From positions 9,213,314 through 9,277,313 of the forward strand of contig CP136068.1 of the NCBI GenBank assembly GCA_032622095.1: a stretch of 64,000 bases of DNA, written 5' to 3'. This DNA comes from Siphonodentalium dalli (taxonomy: Eukaryota; Mollusca; Scaphopoda; Gadilida; Siphonodentaliidae). The number at the start of each line of letters is the position of its first letter. The first letter of the stretch is position 1. The translations under genes and the position numbers were made by a program. A model generated the notes under the pieces. It saw only the letters and a list, made by a program, of their open reading frames with translations, was not told where the DNA came from and made no database searches. This document shows, one piece after another, positions 53,069 to 63,855 of this stretch.

Positions 53069-53313
53069 ATAACTGGACTGACAGGTTGATTACCAGTAAC
53101 TGGACTGACAGGTTGATTACCAATAACTGGACTGACAGGTTGATTACCAGTAACTGGACTGACAGGTTGATTACCAGTAACTGGACTGACAGGTTGATTA
53201 CCAGTAACTGGACTGACAGGTTGATTACCAGTAACTGGACTGACAGGTTGATTACCAGTAACTGGACTGACAGGTTGATTACCAGTAACTGGACAGACAG
53301 GTTGATTACCCTT
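53069..53313. repeat. 27-bp minisatellite, nine copies
   Basis: AACTGGACTGACAGGTTGAT-TACCAGT repeated almost without change; unit length is a multiple of three. That is why ~90-codon frames with NWTDRLITS or NQPVSPVTG appear on both strands. These are artefacts. Confidence 0.95.
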
Positions 53314-53329
53314 AGTAACTGAATGCATT

Positions 53330-53790
53330 TGGATCCATCATGAGTTTCTCTGTCTAATGTCTATTTATGTTATCTTAACATCCCCACTAATGAAGAATAG
53401 ACCATTCCGGTTTATATTAAATGGTTGAATATATTCAGGAATTAAAGGAGTAAAAAGGACTCAATAACTCCCCAAAAGCAAAGATAGAGGCGTAAACAAA
53501 AGCAAAAAGCCAAGAACAGTCAGTAAACAAACCAAAATTCTGGACTACAGCAGTGTTGTCATACGATAACGGTACTGAAAGTAATCAACCATCACATTAC
53601 GATGCGATGAAACAAAATGAAAATGACGATGCAAAATCATTCTTATGAAATTAATCACAATTTCTAAAAAAATACCAGTATTTAGTAAATAAATGAGTAA
53701 TTCATGCACTTATCAACAAACGTGATTAATTGCAAGTTTTAATTTTAGCCATGGAGCATCAAGAAACTAATTTAGATGGCACAACTCCCT
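53330..53790. other. No recognisable feature
   Basis: AT-rich; nothing assignable. Confidence 0.4.
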
Positions 53791-54137
53791 CAAGCCTGAG
53801 TTTAGTGTGCCTGTCATTTGCAGAATGAGGTCCCCTATTTCTCTATATAAACTTCTTCACATATATTATATTTATTTTTTAGTTTAATTTCTCTATATTC
53901 CTAAATTGGCAGACGACCAATTGCATAATTGAGGTTTCCGATGGGTGTACATCACAATATTCATCATTTGGGAACTTCAATCTGAGTGTATGTCTCCCAT
54001 AGCGGATGAGACCATGCAGAATGAGGTCCTCAGAGGGTAGATTTGGCGATGCTAACCCGCTGTGCGCGATAGCATCACTAAATTCACCCTATAGGGACCT
54101 CATTCTGCAAATGACAGGCACACTAATCTCAGACTTG
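53791..54137. mobile_element. GAGG element, first hairpin deleted
   Basis: CAAGCCTGAGTTTAGTGTGCC, then GAGGTCCCC jumps straight to TATTTCTCTATA. The second hairpin (54020-54115) and the right end ACACTAATCTCAGACTTG are complete. Confidence 0.8.
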
Positions 54138-54625
54138 AACTCCCTATCGATTCTCTACAAGCTACATGTACATTGTATATGCAATTGCTGGCTAAGTAAC
54201 ATTTTGATTTGGAACCCACCATTATATTTGTGTTTAAAACATGTGTTTATCAATTTCATTCATAAGTGGATCCTCACAATATGTTATAGATAACCATTGG
54301 AATGGTCTATTCTTCAACTGATGAGACAACTGGCAGTGAAACACCATATGGATTCCCATTTATTTTTAGGAAAAATTTAAGTTATTTTAGTAGATAGTGG
54401 CATTCAATCCTGAACAGCTAGCAGACGCTTTGGATGTCTGTTGGTGATTTTTGGGTCCTAAGGTACTTGTATAGTCACATAATATTTTTGTGGTAAATAT
54501 TTGTAATGCCACAATGAAGACATGCATGGGTACCGATCAGTACATACAAATAAACATCAACTTTCAATCACTCACACAGCACTAACAATTCAAATTCATC
54601 AACAGGAAGACTTAAAGGGAAGAAT
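54138..54625. other. No recognisable feature
   Basis: AT-rich; nothing assignable. Confidence 0.4.
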
Positions 54626-54627
54626 TC

Positions 54628-54800
54628 CAACACTCCATGTTGGTACAAATACAAGTTTCCACTCCGTGTTGGTACCAGTACAAGTTTCCACTCCATGTTG
54701 GTACCGGTACAAAAGTTTCCATTCCGTGTTGGTACTGGTTCTATTCAGTGTTGTACCGGGACAAAAGTTTCCATTCTGTGTTGGTACAGATACAAGTTTC
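54628..54800. repeat. ~36-bp tandem repeat, five diverged copies
   Basis: TCCATGTTGGTACAAATACA-AGTTTCCACTC-type units with indels. Confidence 0.85.
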
Positions 54801-54829
54801 CTCCTCATCTTTTAAAAATTCCCATTAAT

Positions 54830-55436
54830 GACACCATGATGCTTTTTAGCGATGGATCTAAATGATGGGAATACTCAAAACAAAGAGGCCAAGTTTTACC
54901 ATCGAAGTTGTCATATCAGACAATTGCAGCATGGCCAAAATCCATTGTCTGACTTCTAATATAAAAATTATATCACAATCATACCTTTATATTCTCCCAA
55001 ATTCAATTTGGTAAATGCTGTGCCCAAAATAGTGAATTGTGCCCACAACAAAAACGAAAATGTAATTTTTGCCATGTTTATATTCATGAACCTTTCCTGG
55101 AAACGGTCATTCTCAGAAAATGAATGCAACAATTTCAAGTTTTTTTTGTCTAAATTTCGAAACTATGGTTTTCCCTTATGTGTCCAAATTAAACAAATCT
55201 AAAACTCACCCTACTTGTACTACACCTAGGTAGGGGTATAAAAAAATGGATTTGGCCAATGCATCTCGATAAGCCGTTGATGGGAAGTCTCAAGTACCAA
55301 GACTTTAGGAATGACTCTCGTCATTGCCCTTACATTGGTGGCTAATTACATCAACACAGGATCTAAAAGTAATACATGAACACTCGGCTTTCTGACCAAT
55401 CTATTATCTTACATGTGGGTGTTATTTCTTAGGGAG
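54830..55436. other. No firm feature
   Basis: GATGGGAATACTCAAAACAAAGAGG at 54865 is echoed by GATGGGAATTCTCAAAAACCAAAG at 55656, a short direct repeat on both sides of the MITE 55437-55652. Confidence 0.4.
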
Positions 55437-55652
55437 TACGGTAATGCTTTAAGTAATCGACCCCTTAATCACAGCAGAATTATGGGTAACTTTTCAGGAT
55501 TTAGTCGGAAATATGGCTTGTTGCCATTCATCGGAAAGCTCTCGGTGAGAGCTTTCCGATAAATGCAACAAGCCATATTTCTGACTAAATTCTGAAAAGT
55601 TACCCATAATTCTGCTGTGGTTAGGGAGTCGATTAATTAGGGCATTACTGTA
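55437..55652. mobile_element. Mariner-like palindromic MITE
   Basis: TA-CGGTAATGCTTTAAGTAATC to ATTAGGGCATTACTG-TA. The centre is GGAAAGCTCTCGGTGAGAGC. Confidence 0.85.
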
Positions 55653-56068
55653 TATGATGGGAATTCTCAAAAACCAAAGAGGAAACTTTGCTCGCTCTGC
55701 GATAATAAACGTAAATTAACTAATACATGTCTAAACACATCAAGTTAGTTGGACTTCAGAATAAACCACGGATTCTTCTTTCCTCTTTGGTGGCCGATAT
55801 ATTTGTCCGCTATCTGCATCGTTGCGTAGTAAATCCAGGTCAGCGTAATGTAAACCCTTTTCGTTTTTCCTCATATCCTGATTTTGCTGCAAAGTTGAAA
55901 AAGGTTACGTTATGAGTTCAGAATGGCAGAATTTCATCTAGATTGCATCTTAATTCAAAATTTCTGTGAAAATACTTATTGGTTATATTGAAAATCAGTG
56001 ATTATGTTTTGTTTTTCTGCTTGATAACCTTGCTATTTGTAATTAGGACTAAATTGACTATATATCTA
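55653..56068. other. No firm feature
   Basis: A 62-codon plus-strand frame (55727-55915) without known motif or splice framing; probably not a gene. Confidence 0.35.
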
Positions 56069-56069
56069 G

Positions 56070-56480
56070 TAAATTCATACTTAAAGTGGTGTGAAACTAC
56101 TATTAGGGTGACCAAATAGAAATGGAGAATAATTTTGCTCAAAGTTCGTTATTTTTTACGAATATTAATCAAAATTGACAAGTTCACAACACACACGCCA
56201 CCATTCTTATTTATACCGTAAATTACTTAAATGCAATGACTCTCGATGGCGAAATCATTTGTGTTAGTTATCGCCTATAGTTGCATCCCGAATCGAGATG
56301 TAAATATTTACAATTGAGTGTAGTTCAGACAATGTTTTATATAGAGTGGTACGGTCGATTTCTTTGAAAATTTTGTCAATGTTATTAGAATGCTACATTC
56401 CCCAGATTGGCATGAAGCCTGAGTACTAACTTAACAGTTTCACACGCTCAAACAAGTCCAAATGTCTTTAAAAACACTTT
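56070..56480. mobile_element. Interspersed family H, copy 3 (inverse)
   Basis: Reads as the complement of 27100-27440: GATGTAAATATTTACAAT, AATGTTTTATATAGAGTGG and GAATGCTACATTCCCCAG. Confidence 0.6.
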
Positions 56481-56699
56481 TATATAAAAGGTCAGGAAAA
56501 AATTGTCAATCTATTTTTAGTTTCACGGAAGCATCATCGACAAGTTTTCTGGGTTTTCCAAGAATAGACTGCAGTAATATTTATCGCAGGTTTCTTCTTT
56601 GGTATCAAATCATGAAGCCTTCACTGTCTTAAAATTCGCAAGCACATGGTCTTCTCCAAATTTTCTTTTATTTGAGTGCTCACATCAGTATAAGGATCT

Positions 56700-56905
56700 T
56701 TAACACTTTCAGTGCCAAGTCCGATTTTTGTATCAACCCATATTTCCTTGGTCATTTTTCAAATTTATTGACTATAATAAAGTGATTCATTGATGGAAAG
56801 AGCTCTTTCCATCAATGTATCACATTATTATAATCAAAAAATTTGAAAAATGATCAAAGAAATATGGGTTGATACAAAAATCGGACTTGGCACTGAAAGG
56901 GTTAA
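56700..56905. mobile_element. TTAA-3 element
   Basis: TTAA-CACTTTCAGTGCCAAGTCCG to CGGACTTGGCACTGAAAGGG-TTAA. The centre is the minimal GGAAAGAGCTCTTTCC. Confidence 0.85.
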
Positions 56906-57139
56906 CACCTGCAGGCACATGCATAGTCTCTTGATTTTATATCTTTATTTTGAATTATACTCATATGTGCATATTTGATCAGACGTTGTTTACAATATTT
57001 CACCAATAAACTGTTTTTAGCCAATGGTTTTACAGGAATATCAAATTAATTACTCTTTAATTATTTAAATAACACCTATGAAGACATTATTAGTGGGATT
57101 ATAAACCACAAGGAAATCACAAAGAGAGATAGCATGACT

Positions 57140-57575
57140 TTGTATTTGAATTTATTATTTATTATATATATCACCGTGATTCTGTTTAATTTATTATAAT
57201 TTATCACTGTGATTCTGTTTAATTTATTATAATTTATCACCGTGATTCTGTTTAATTTATTATAATTTATCGTTGTGATTCTGTTTAATTTATTATAATT
57301 TATCACCATGATTCTGTTGAATTTATTATAAATTATCACTGTGATTCAATTACATTTATTATATATATTGTTGTATTTAATTGTATTTAGTATATACAAT
57401 AACTGTGATTCCATTGTATTTATTATATACAATCACTGTGATTCTATTGTATTTATTATATACATTACAATCACTGCGATTCTATTGCATTTATTATGCA
57501 TATTGCTGTGATTCTATTGTATTTATTATATACAATCATCGTGATTCAGTTGAATTTATTATATATATAGCGGTG
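57140..57575. repeat. ~36-bp AT-rich minisatellite
   Basis: TTTATTATA-ATTTATCACCG-TGATTCTG units, first regular (57165-57345), then more varied. Frames on both strands with repeated NYNKLNRIT or LLYTITVI are artefacts. Confidence 0.9.
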
Positions 57576-58161
57576 ATTCTGAAAATCTGGCAATTCTAGA
57601 ATCATTGTTTGTAAACAAAGTCAGAAATCTTTGAGACTTTTGTTGATAAATAATCAATGTCATGTAATTTGGGCAATAAGTATAGAGAGACATTTTATTT
57701 TGTGTTGTTCAGTCAGTTTGTGGTTTGTTTGTGGCTGTAGATAAGAAACCCTCCGACTCACGTGAATGATTCGATAGATTTAACACTTTCACTGTCGACG
57801 CCCATTCAATTACATGCAAAAAGTATGAGATAACTCGGCATAAGATGTGTTAAATAATTTCAAATTCGGTTCATATTGCAGCTGTCCTTAATTTTAAGGT
57901 AGCAGAGAAAATAACACTCTTTATCAAGAAGCATTTGACTTTGGCATTCTTCATTGAATATGCTATATTCTGAGAACAATTATATCGTAGAGCAGTTGAA
58001 GCGTACAACAAAATCGACTGATATGGCTGGATGTATCCGGTGATATCAGTAAATTTTCAACTCGTCTACAATTGTTATTTTAAGAATAAAGCATACTTCC
58101 TGTTCAGAGGAAGGTCAAAGGACGAAAGATACTAGATAAAAGCAATATTCTTCTTGCTATT
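57576..58161. other. No recognisable feature
   Basis: AT-rich; nothing assignable. Confidence 0.4.
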
Positions 58162-58377
58162 TACAGTAATGCCCTAATTAATCGACTCCCTAACCACAGC
58201 AGAATTATGGGTAACTTTTCAGGATTTAGTCGGAAATATGGATTGTTGCCATTCATCGGAAAGCTCTCCCTGAGAGCTTTCCGATGAATGCAACAAGCCA
58301 TATATCCGACTAAATCCTGAAAAGTTACCCATAATTCTGCTGTGGTTAAGGAGTCGATTAATTAGGGCATTACTGTA
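58162..58377. mobile_element. Mariner-like palindromic MITE
   Basis: Complete. TA-CAGTAATGCCCTAATTAAT to ATTAGGGCATTACTG-TA. The centre is CGGAAAGCTCTCCCTGAGAG. Confidence 0.85.
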
Positions 58378-58917
58378 CATGATGCCCTAGATTTAAAATC
58401 AAATAGCCAATTTTTATTGTAATTTTTTATTTTTCAATCTAGAACAGTGTTATGTGTCAAACAGATGAGAATCAACTATTTGAAGTAATTGTAAACGTGA
58501 TTCAGTGCTTCATCTAATGCTATGTTAACTTCAAAGATATGTTGTGGTACATGCGTCAAAACAATCCTGTCCAAAACTATTGTCAGTATTAAAGGTGTCA
58601 TCGATGCAGTGAAATTTTAGAACAGATTTCAAGAAATTTTTGTGTGATTTCCATGCAGTCAGAAATATTCATGCTGTTAAATTACTGCCATTCTGTACAA
58701 ATATAACCTTTATCAACTCACAACAAATATCATTCAAAGGAGAGTGAGAAATAAATACACAAACAAGGGAAGGAAAAGTTAATGTGAGATATCAAAACAT
58801 ACTAGTAGGTTTGTCAGAAGGAGATATAAAAATTTAAGGATGCAGTGCACAGCATAAAGGAAAATGTGAAAATGTGATGAATCAGAATCTATTTTTTCAT
58901 GTAAGCATACTAGTATG
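58378..58917. other. No recognisable feature
   Basis: AT-rich; nothing assignable. Confidence 0.4.
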
Positions 58918-59371
58918 TAAGCCTTGAAATAGTGTTTGTCAGAATAATTTAGGTCCCCAGAGGGTGAATTGAGTGATGCTACTCCCCACAGTGGCCTATC
59001 ATCACGAACTTCACCCACTGGGGACCTCATTTTGATTAGCCTTCAGATTCTGGGAAGTATCTATAGTCTTAAATTAACATTGTTTTTAGATACTTTTTCC
59101 TTTCCAATCAGTTTCTGTATCCCCTAATTTGAAGAAAAATAAATGCATAATCGAGTTGACTAATATTAGGGGCGAACATCACCAACTTCAACTGGGGAAC
59201 TTCAATCTGGTCCCCCCCCCCCAGGCCACTCATAGCAGTTGAGGCTTCAGCAAAATGAAGTTCCCATAGGGTGAGTTTGGTGATGCTAGCCTGCCATGTG
59301 GGATAGTGTCACTAAATTCACCCACTGGGGACCTCCTTCTACAAATGACAGACACACTATTTCAAGACTTG
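58918..59371. mobile_element. GAGG element, complete
   Basis: AAGCCTTGAAATAGTGTTTGTC to ACAGACACACTATTTCAAGACTT. Hairpins at 58950-59035 and 59250-59345, with a C-tract in the middle (59210-59222). Confidence 0.8.
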
Positions 59372-59543
59372 TGTACGTGTACATGTATCTCTGAGGAATG
59401 CATTTATCCACAAGATTCTAGCAATTAGTTGGTAGAAAAGCTTGCTATACCGAAATGTTACTTCATGAATTAACAAATTGCCAATAACAATATACATTAT
59501 ATATTTTAATAGCCATTTTTCTTTCATTTATTGAATTTGGGCA

Positions 59544-59734
59544 TACAGTTATGCCTGAAGTATATGACCCGTTAACCACAGCAGAATTATGGACATTTTT
59601 CAGGATTTAATCGGAAATATGGCTTGTTGCCATTCATCGGAAAGCTCTCACCGAGAAAGATTTTCAACCAAATCCAGAAATTTTCCAATAATTCTGCTGT
59701 GGTTTAGGGATCGATTATTTAGGACATTACTGTA
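59544..59734. mobile_element. Mariner-like MITE, diverged
   Basis: TA-CAGTTATGCCTGAAGTATA to ATTTAGGACATTACTG-TA. The right arm has lost ~25 bp near the centre. Confidence 0.75.
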
Positions 59735-59906
59735 CATACATGTATATGACAATTTAAGATATTTAGTCACAGGTGTGTAAAGGTTAAAATATCTAGGCAC
59801 AAACAAACCACAAACAGAAAGAACAATACAATATATAAAGTCTTTATTCTTATAATGAGAATGTCCTTTGTATGAGAATCTGTCACTTTCATGATATAAC
59901 ACATGC

Positions 59907-60282
59907 TACCCCCGCTGGACAAAACAAGTGTCCATTGGCACCGCGGTGTATTTGCCGTTCGGCAGCGGTGTCAAGAGTTTGTCAGTTGAGCACCGCGGCC
60001 GAACGGCAAGTACACTGCGGCCAAACGGCAAGTTCACTGCGGCCGAAAGACAACTACCCTCGCGGTCGTATGGCATGTACACCATGGTTAGATTTCTGGT
60101 TTGTATTGTCTTTTTTCAGTTTGATGAAAGTACACCGTAGCAACTACACCATGCCGAATGGCAATTACACCGCGGCCCAACTGTAGTTAACCGGTGGAGC
60201 CGCGGTGTAGTTGCATTTCGGCCGCGGTGGCAACGCTAATCACACCGCAGTTAAGTGGACACTTGTTTTGTCCAGCAGGGTA
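59907..60282. mobile_element. CCGC element, complete
   Basis: TA-CCCCCGCTGGACAAAACAAG to CTTGTTTTGTCCAGCAGGG-TA. GCGGCCGAACGGCAAGTACA words on the left, and their inverse with GGAGCCGCGGTGTAGTTGC on the right. The 70-104-codon frames are artefacts. Confidence 0.85.
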
Positions 60283-60414
60283 TGTGCATGCAATTGGCCA
60301 TGACAGAGAATACTAAATAAGCATGGACCCTTAAAGGAATGTTCTGACAAGTCCATTTCTATGGATCCATTAAGCGTTGCATAATTGGGACATAGTCAAC
60401 TCCACTAAGGCATT

Positions 60415-60518
60415 AACCCTTTCAGTGCCAAGTCCAATTTTTGTATCAACCCATATTTCCTTGATCATTTTTCAAATTTATTGATTATAATAATGTGATA
60501 CATTGATGGAAAGAACTC
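60415..60518. mobile_element. TTAA-3 element, left arm only
   Basis: TTAA-CCCTTTCAGTGCCAAGTCC to GATACATTGATGGAAAGAA; the inverse arm is missing. Confidence 0.8.
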
Positions 60519-60530
60519 TATAAAAAAAAA

Positions 60531-60645
60531 CGGATGTGCCTCTTTAAGATGAGCATGCAGTTTTACGACATTCAAACCATATGTGCCTCTTTAATATGAG
60601 CATGCCCTTTAATTGCATTCAAAGCAGATGTGCCTCTTTAAAAGA
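60531..60645. repeat. ~48-bp tandem repeat, 2.5 copies
   Basis: GATGTGCCTCTTTAA-ATGAGCATGC recurs at 60532, 60580 and 60628. Confidence 0.85.
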
Positions 60646-60719
60646 TCCGTGGTCTGATCCAATTTGACACCAAATTATCCAGATTTTTCATATAATACCA
60701 AGCAAAGGAAAATGAAAAC

Positions 60720-60850
60720 TATTTGCAATCACCATCATTCGTATCACAACAATCAACAAGTCCATAAGTAATACGTCAAAACCATCATAAAGCTTGCAAC
60801 AGTCAACAAGATAGTCCATGAGTAATCAGTCAAAAACGATCATAAAGCTC
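60720..60850. repeat. ~60-bp direct repeat, two copies
   Basis: ATCACAACAATCAACAAG-TCCAT, AGTAAT-CGTCAAAA and CATCATAAAGCT recur in order. Confidence 0.65.
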
Positions 60851-61139
60851 ACAATTAAAGATGCTTTTTATTATCTACCGGTTTTGGAAACGAAGGCATG
60901 ATTGCTTTTTATAAGAGGCAATAACTCTTAATTTTTGCTGGGCTCAAAAATTCAAACCATGTTAAAACTTCGTTGTTTGAAAGTCGATATCTGGCCAAAT
61001 TGGCCGATCAAATTGTTTTCTTGTATAAAAACGTGCAGATGATGGATTTATCGTGTCAAATCAGAACAGTTTTGTGATTCAAGACCAAGAAGAGTTGTAA
61101 GAAGAGATTTCTTCACCCCTGGTCAAGTTGTCCAGCCAA

Positions 61140-61195
61140 TTGGCTATGATGTTGGTGGGTCCTGCTATGATGCTGGTCGGGCAAACTGATGCTGT
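61140..61195 (+). repeat. Dispersed units of the 3' UTR minisatellite
   Basis: GGCTATGATGTTGGTGGGTC and CTGCTATGATGCTGGTCGGG match the 29-bp unit of 36566-36709, 24 kb away, within the same intron. Confidence 0.6.
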
Positions 61196-61261
61196 TAAGA
61201 AAAAGTACCATTATTTTGTTCCGAAATTGTCATTTTTACTGTGTTAACTAACATCTTTAGC

Positions 61262-61400
61262 CTTTCGTATACTAAAGAATCATTGATGAGTAGTAACCTT
61301 ATTAACATTTTCTATACTAATGACTCCTTGATGAGTAGTTTCCTTATTAACCCTTTCTATACTAAAGAATCATTGATGAGTAGTTATTCCATGGGAAATA
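61262..61400. repeat. ~54-bp tandem repeat, 2.5 copies
   Basis: TATACTAAAGAATCATTGAT-GAGTAGT followed by CTTATTAAC-TT, diverged between copies. Confidence 0.8.
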
Positions 61401-61414
61401 TTCAAATAATAAGA

Positions 61415-61873
61415 TTAACCCTTTCAGTGCCAGGTCCGATTTTTGTATCAACCAATATACCCTGTGCCAATGCATTCTCTTATATATGCGAGTCGACCAT
61501 ATGTCACCTCGCATATATAAGAGAATGCATTGGCCTAACAATTTTTCATCATTTGTTATTATTTTTTACAATTTTAATGATTTTTTCATATATTCTTTAA
61601 CAGACTTATTTTGTAGGTTTAGTGCCAGGGAATCTTACGTTTTTCATGGGCATCAAAATTATTACTATGAATACTTGGTGATAGTTTTGAGTTATAACAT
61701 GCCCCTAAGGTTTTATCCAGTTTGTTTTTAAATTCGCTATAGCATGCTTAAGCATACCCAAAAAAAATTCAACCCGAAAACAAAATATCGAATTTTTTTT
61801 TATTTTTTAGGGCCGATTTTACAGACCGTAAATTAGGGCCGATGAGATCGGCCCCTGGCACTGAAAGAGTTAA
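61415..61873 (+). mobile_element. TTAA-4 element, long form
   Basis: TTAA-CCCTTTCAGTGCCAGGTCCG to CGGCCCCTGGCACTGAAAGAG-TTAA. Colinear with 48278-48725, including the extra right-hand segment, but with a complete Hp hairpin. Confidence 0.85.
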
Positions 61874-61904
61874 TACTTCATATACTAAAGCATCATTGAA
61901 GAAT

Positions 61905-61985
61905 ATTTAACCAATAGGAAATGTTCAGATAATAAGTTCAAATATGTTGTTTTGTTGAACTTATTATCTAAACATTTCCCTCAAT
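61905..61985. mobile_element. Small foldback
   Basis: GGAAATGTTCAGATAATAAG-TTCAA and TTGAACTTATTATCTAAACA-TTTCC pair around a short loop. Confidence 0.7.
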
Positions 61986-62161
61986 AAATAGGACCCCCAA
62001 CGTAGTTTTATTTGTCTGTCATCTGCTTATATTACCCATACATCCCTGAAAATCAATAATAGATCATTCCGATAAACACTTTTTAACTGACTGGGAGAAT
62101 CCATTTAGTATAGAGAGGATAAAGACTAGTGTTATGATTTATGATGAGTTGTAAGAAGAGA

Positions 62162-62260
62162 ATTGTGTAGGAGGGAAAACAAACGTTTACTCACATTGTG
62201 TAGGAGGGAAAACAAACGTTTACTCACATTGTGTAGGAGGGAAAACAAACGTTTACTCAC
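62162..62260 (-). repeat. 33-bp triplication containing a 5' splice site
   Basis: Three identical 33-bp units (62162-62194, 62195-62227, 62228-62260). On the minus strand each begins GTGAGTAAACG and ends ...CACAAT, so every unit boundary recreates AAT|GTGAGT, identical to the donor of the exon at 62261. Confidence 0.95.
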
Positions 62261-62330
62261 ATTTTTATCCTTTTTAGGCTTGTTAGGTTGAGCATAGACA
62301 TCAGGTCCGTCCTGTCCTTCCAGCTCATCA
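62261..62330 (-). CDS. Penultimate exon of the PDZ-tail gene
   Basis: A 70-nt exon, acceptor AAATTTCTGCTTTCAG, donor AAT|GTGAGTAAAC. Read with one base completing an upstream codon, it encodes DELEGQDGPDVYAQPNKPKK, then DKN, ending in phase 0. This fits the phase-0 start of the exon at 37027. The acidic-to-basic polar sequence with a DVYAQP Tyr motif suits a cytoplasmic tail. Upstream exons must lie beyond 64000. The donor is triplicated in tandem directly downstream. Family not recognised. Confidence 0.75.
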
Positions 62331-62370
62331 CTGAAAGCAGAAATTTAGTTCCACATTGAAATGGTTAAAG

Positions 62371-62396
62371 GTACAGTAATGCCCTAAATAATAAGC
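62371..62396. mobile_element. Mariner-like MITE terminal fragment
   Basis: TACAGTAATGCCCTAAATAA only, the outer end of one arm. Confidence 0.65.
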
Positions 62397-62454
62397 CACT
62401 GTTAAATAAACATAACCATGGAATCACGGACAAAAGTCCAATAAGATACCAATG

Positions 62455-62626
62455 TACAGTAATGCCATAAATAATCGACTCCTTAACCACAGCAGAATTA
62501 TGGGTAATTTTTCAGGAGTGAGAGCTTTCATATGAATGGCAAAAAGCCATATTTCTGACTAAATCCTGAAAAATCACCCATAATTCTGCTATGATTAAGG
62601 AGTCAATTATTTAGGGCATTACTGTA
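62455..62626. mobile_element. Mariner-like MITE, left arm shortened
   Basis: TA-CAGTAATGCCATAAATAATC to AATTATTTAGGGCATTACTG-TA. The left arm stops at TTTTTCAGGA. Confidence 0.85.
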
Positions 62627-62639
62627 CATGTACTTAATC

Positions 62640-63060
62640 CGATCAGACAGTCCTTATATCATTAAAATACAACATTTCTTTAAAATATGCTTTAGTTATC
62701 AGAATCAATTAATTGCAACAAACTAATGCTAACCACTATCAACTATGGTATTAAATTTCCCAAAACGTGTTATTTATCAACATTTTGTTCAACGCAATAT
62801 GGCTGTATTATCACTTGAGTATCACAAAATTTTGCCATATTACCACTTGATGTTAGAGTTAACAATCTTCATCCGCAATTTTGTCCAAGACCATCTGCAT
62901 GATGACGTTTTTCTGGGCCACAAATAATTGCAAATCTCAAAAAATAACAAACTTCAAAAAATGATATCTGATCACTCGACTCGAATCAAATATTTTTTAA
63001 CCCCGAAGCCAAAGAAATAGTAATTTAGGAGCGTTAATTTGGATAATGCATCTTTAAAGG
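62640..63060. mobile_element. TTAA-5 element, ends eroded
   Basis: AATCCGATCAGACAGTCCTT at the left; ACTCGACTCGAATCAAATAT and AGTAATTTAGGAGCG at the right. The right terminus was invaded by the hAT-like element at 63069. Confidence 0.6.
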
Positions 63061-63068
63061 GACTCAAT

Positions 63069-63561
63069 CAGGGGTCGCGCTGCCACTTGCCAAATTTGCC
63101 AATGGCAAAAATAATTCACATTTGGCAAAAAATATTTTCATTTGGCAAAAGTCACTTTAATTCCTCAAGAAAGTTGAAAAATATTGGTCAATTAATACCA
63201 TTCATTTTAGGAAACTCTCACAATCATGTTAGTGGTGTTTTATAAGGTCTAGGAAAGTTAACACCTTTATCAAGATGCAGTTAATCTGATATCATTAGTA
63301 TCGATGAGTGAAGGGATTACCCGTATTTAGTGTGGTGTTTACATAGCTAATCCTCTTGTAATGTGCCCTTATGATAAAGCAACCCTTCTTCAATTTTATT
63401 GTTCAGCGATTGGTTTATTGTGTGATAAACCACAAAATAAGACTCAATGTTATAATACTATCAGGTACAGCATTTGGCAAATTCTAAAAGAATTTGGCAA
63501 AAAATATTTTCATTTGGCAAATTATTTGGCAAAAGTAAATTTTGGTCCAGCGCGGACCCGG
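63069..63561. mobile_element. hAT-like MITE with 8-bp target duplication
   Basis: Identical GACTCAAT on both sides (63061-63068, 63562-63569). Ends CAGGGGTCGCGCTG / CAGCGCGGACCCGG are inverse with small differences. The subterminal regions repeat ATTTGGCAAA about eight times, as transposase-binding arrays do in hAT elements. No transposase. Confidence 0.8.
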
Positions 63562-63569
63562 GACTCAAT

Positions 63570-63855
63570 GACTTTGAAATAATATAAAACAGTGTGATAT
63601 ATCATTATCAAGAATAACATGAAAACATATATATACTTTGTTCTTATATTGTCAATAATCAAAACAATACCAAGATATCATGTGCTGAAATTATTGTTTA
63701 CATCAACTGTTAAAAGTTTTCACTATGCTTACAGCAAAGACTGCTACACAGATTTTCAACTTAATATTTGAATCACAAAATTACTACCAATGGTTCATAA
63801 TGGATGCCACTGTAACAGTTGACGTTTACATAACAAAGGTTTCAACAGGCAATTA
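63570..63855. other. No recognisable feature
   Basis: AT-rich; nothing assignable. Confidence 0.4.

Noticed and set aside
53069-53313. Possible CRISPR-like array
   Set aside because: Units are contiguous with no unique spacers, and the DNA is eukaryotic.
53035-53328. 92-95-codon frames with NWTDRLITS or NQPVSPVTG repeats
   Set aside because: The 27-bp minisatellite is a multiple of three and lacks stops; no start context or gene structure.
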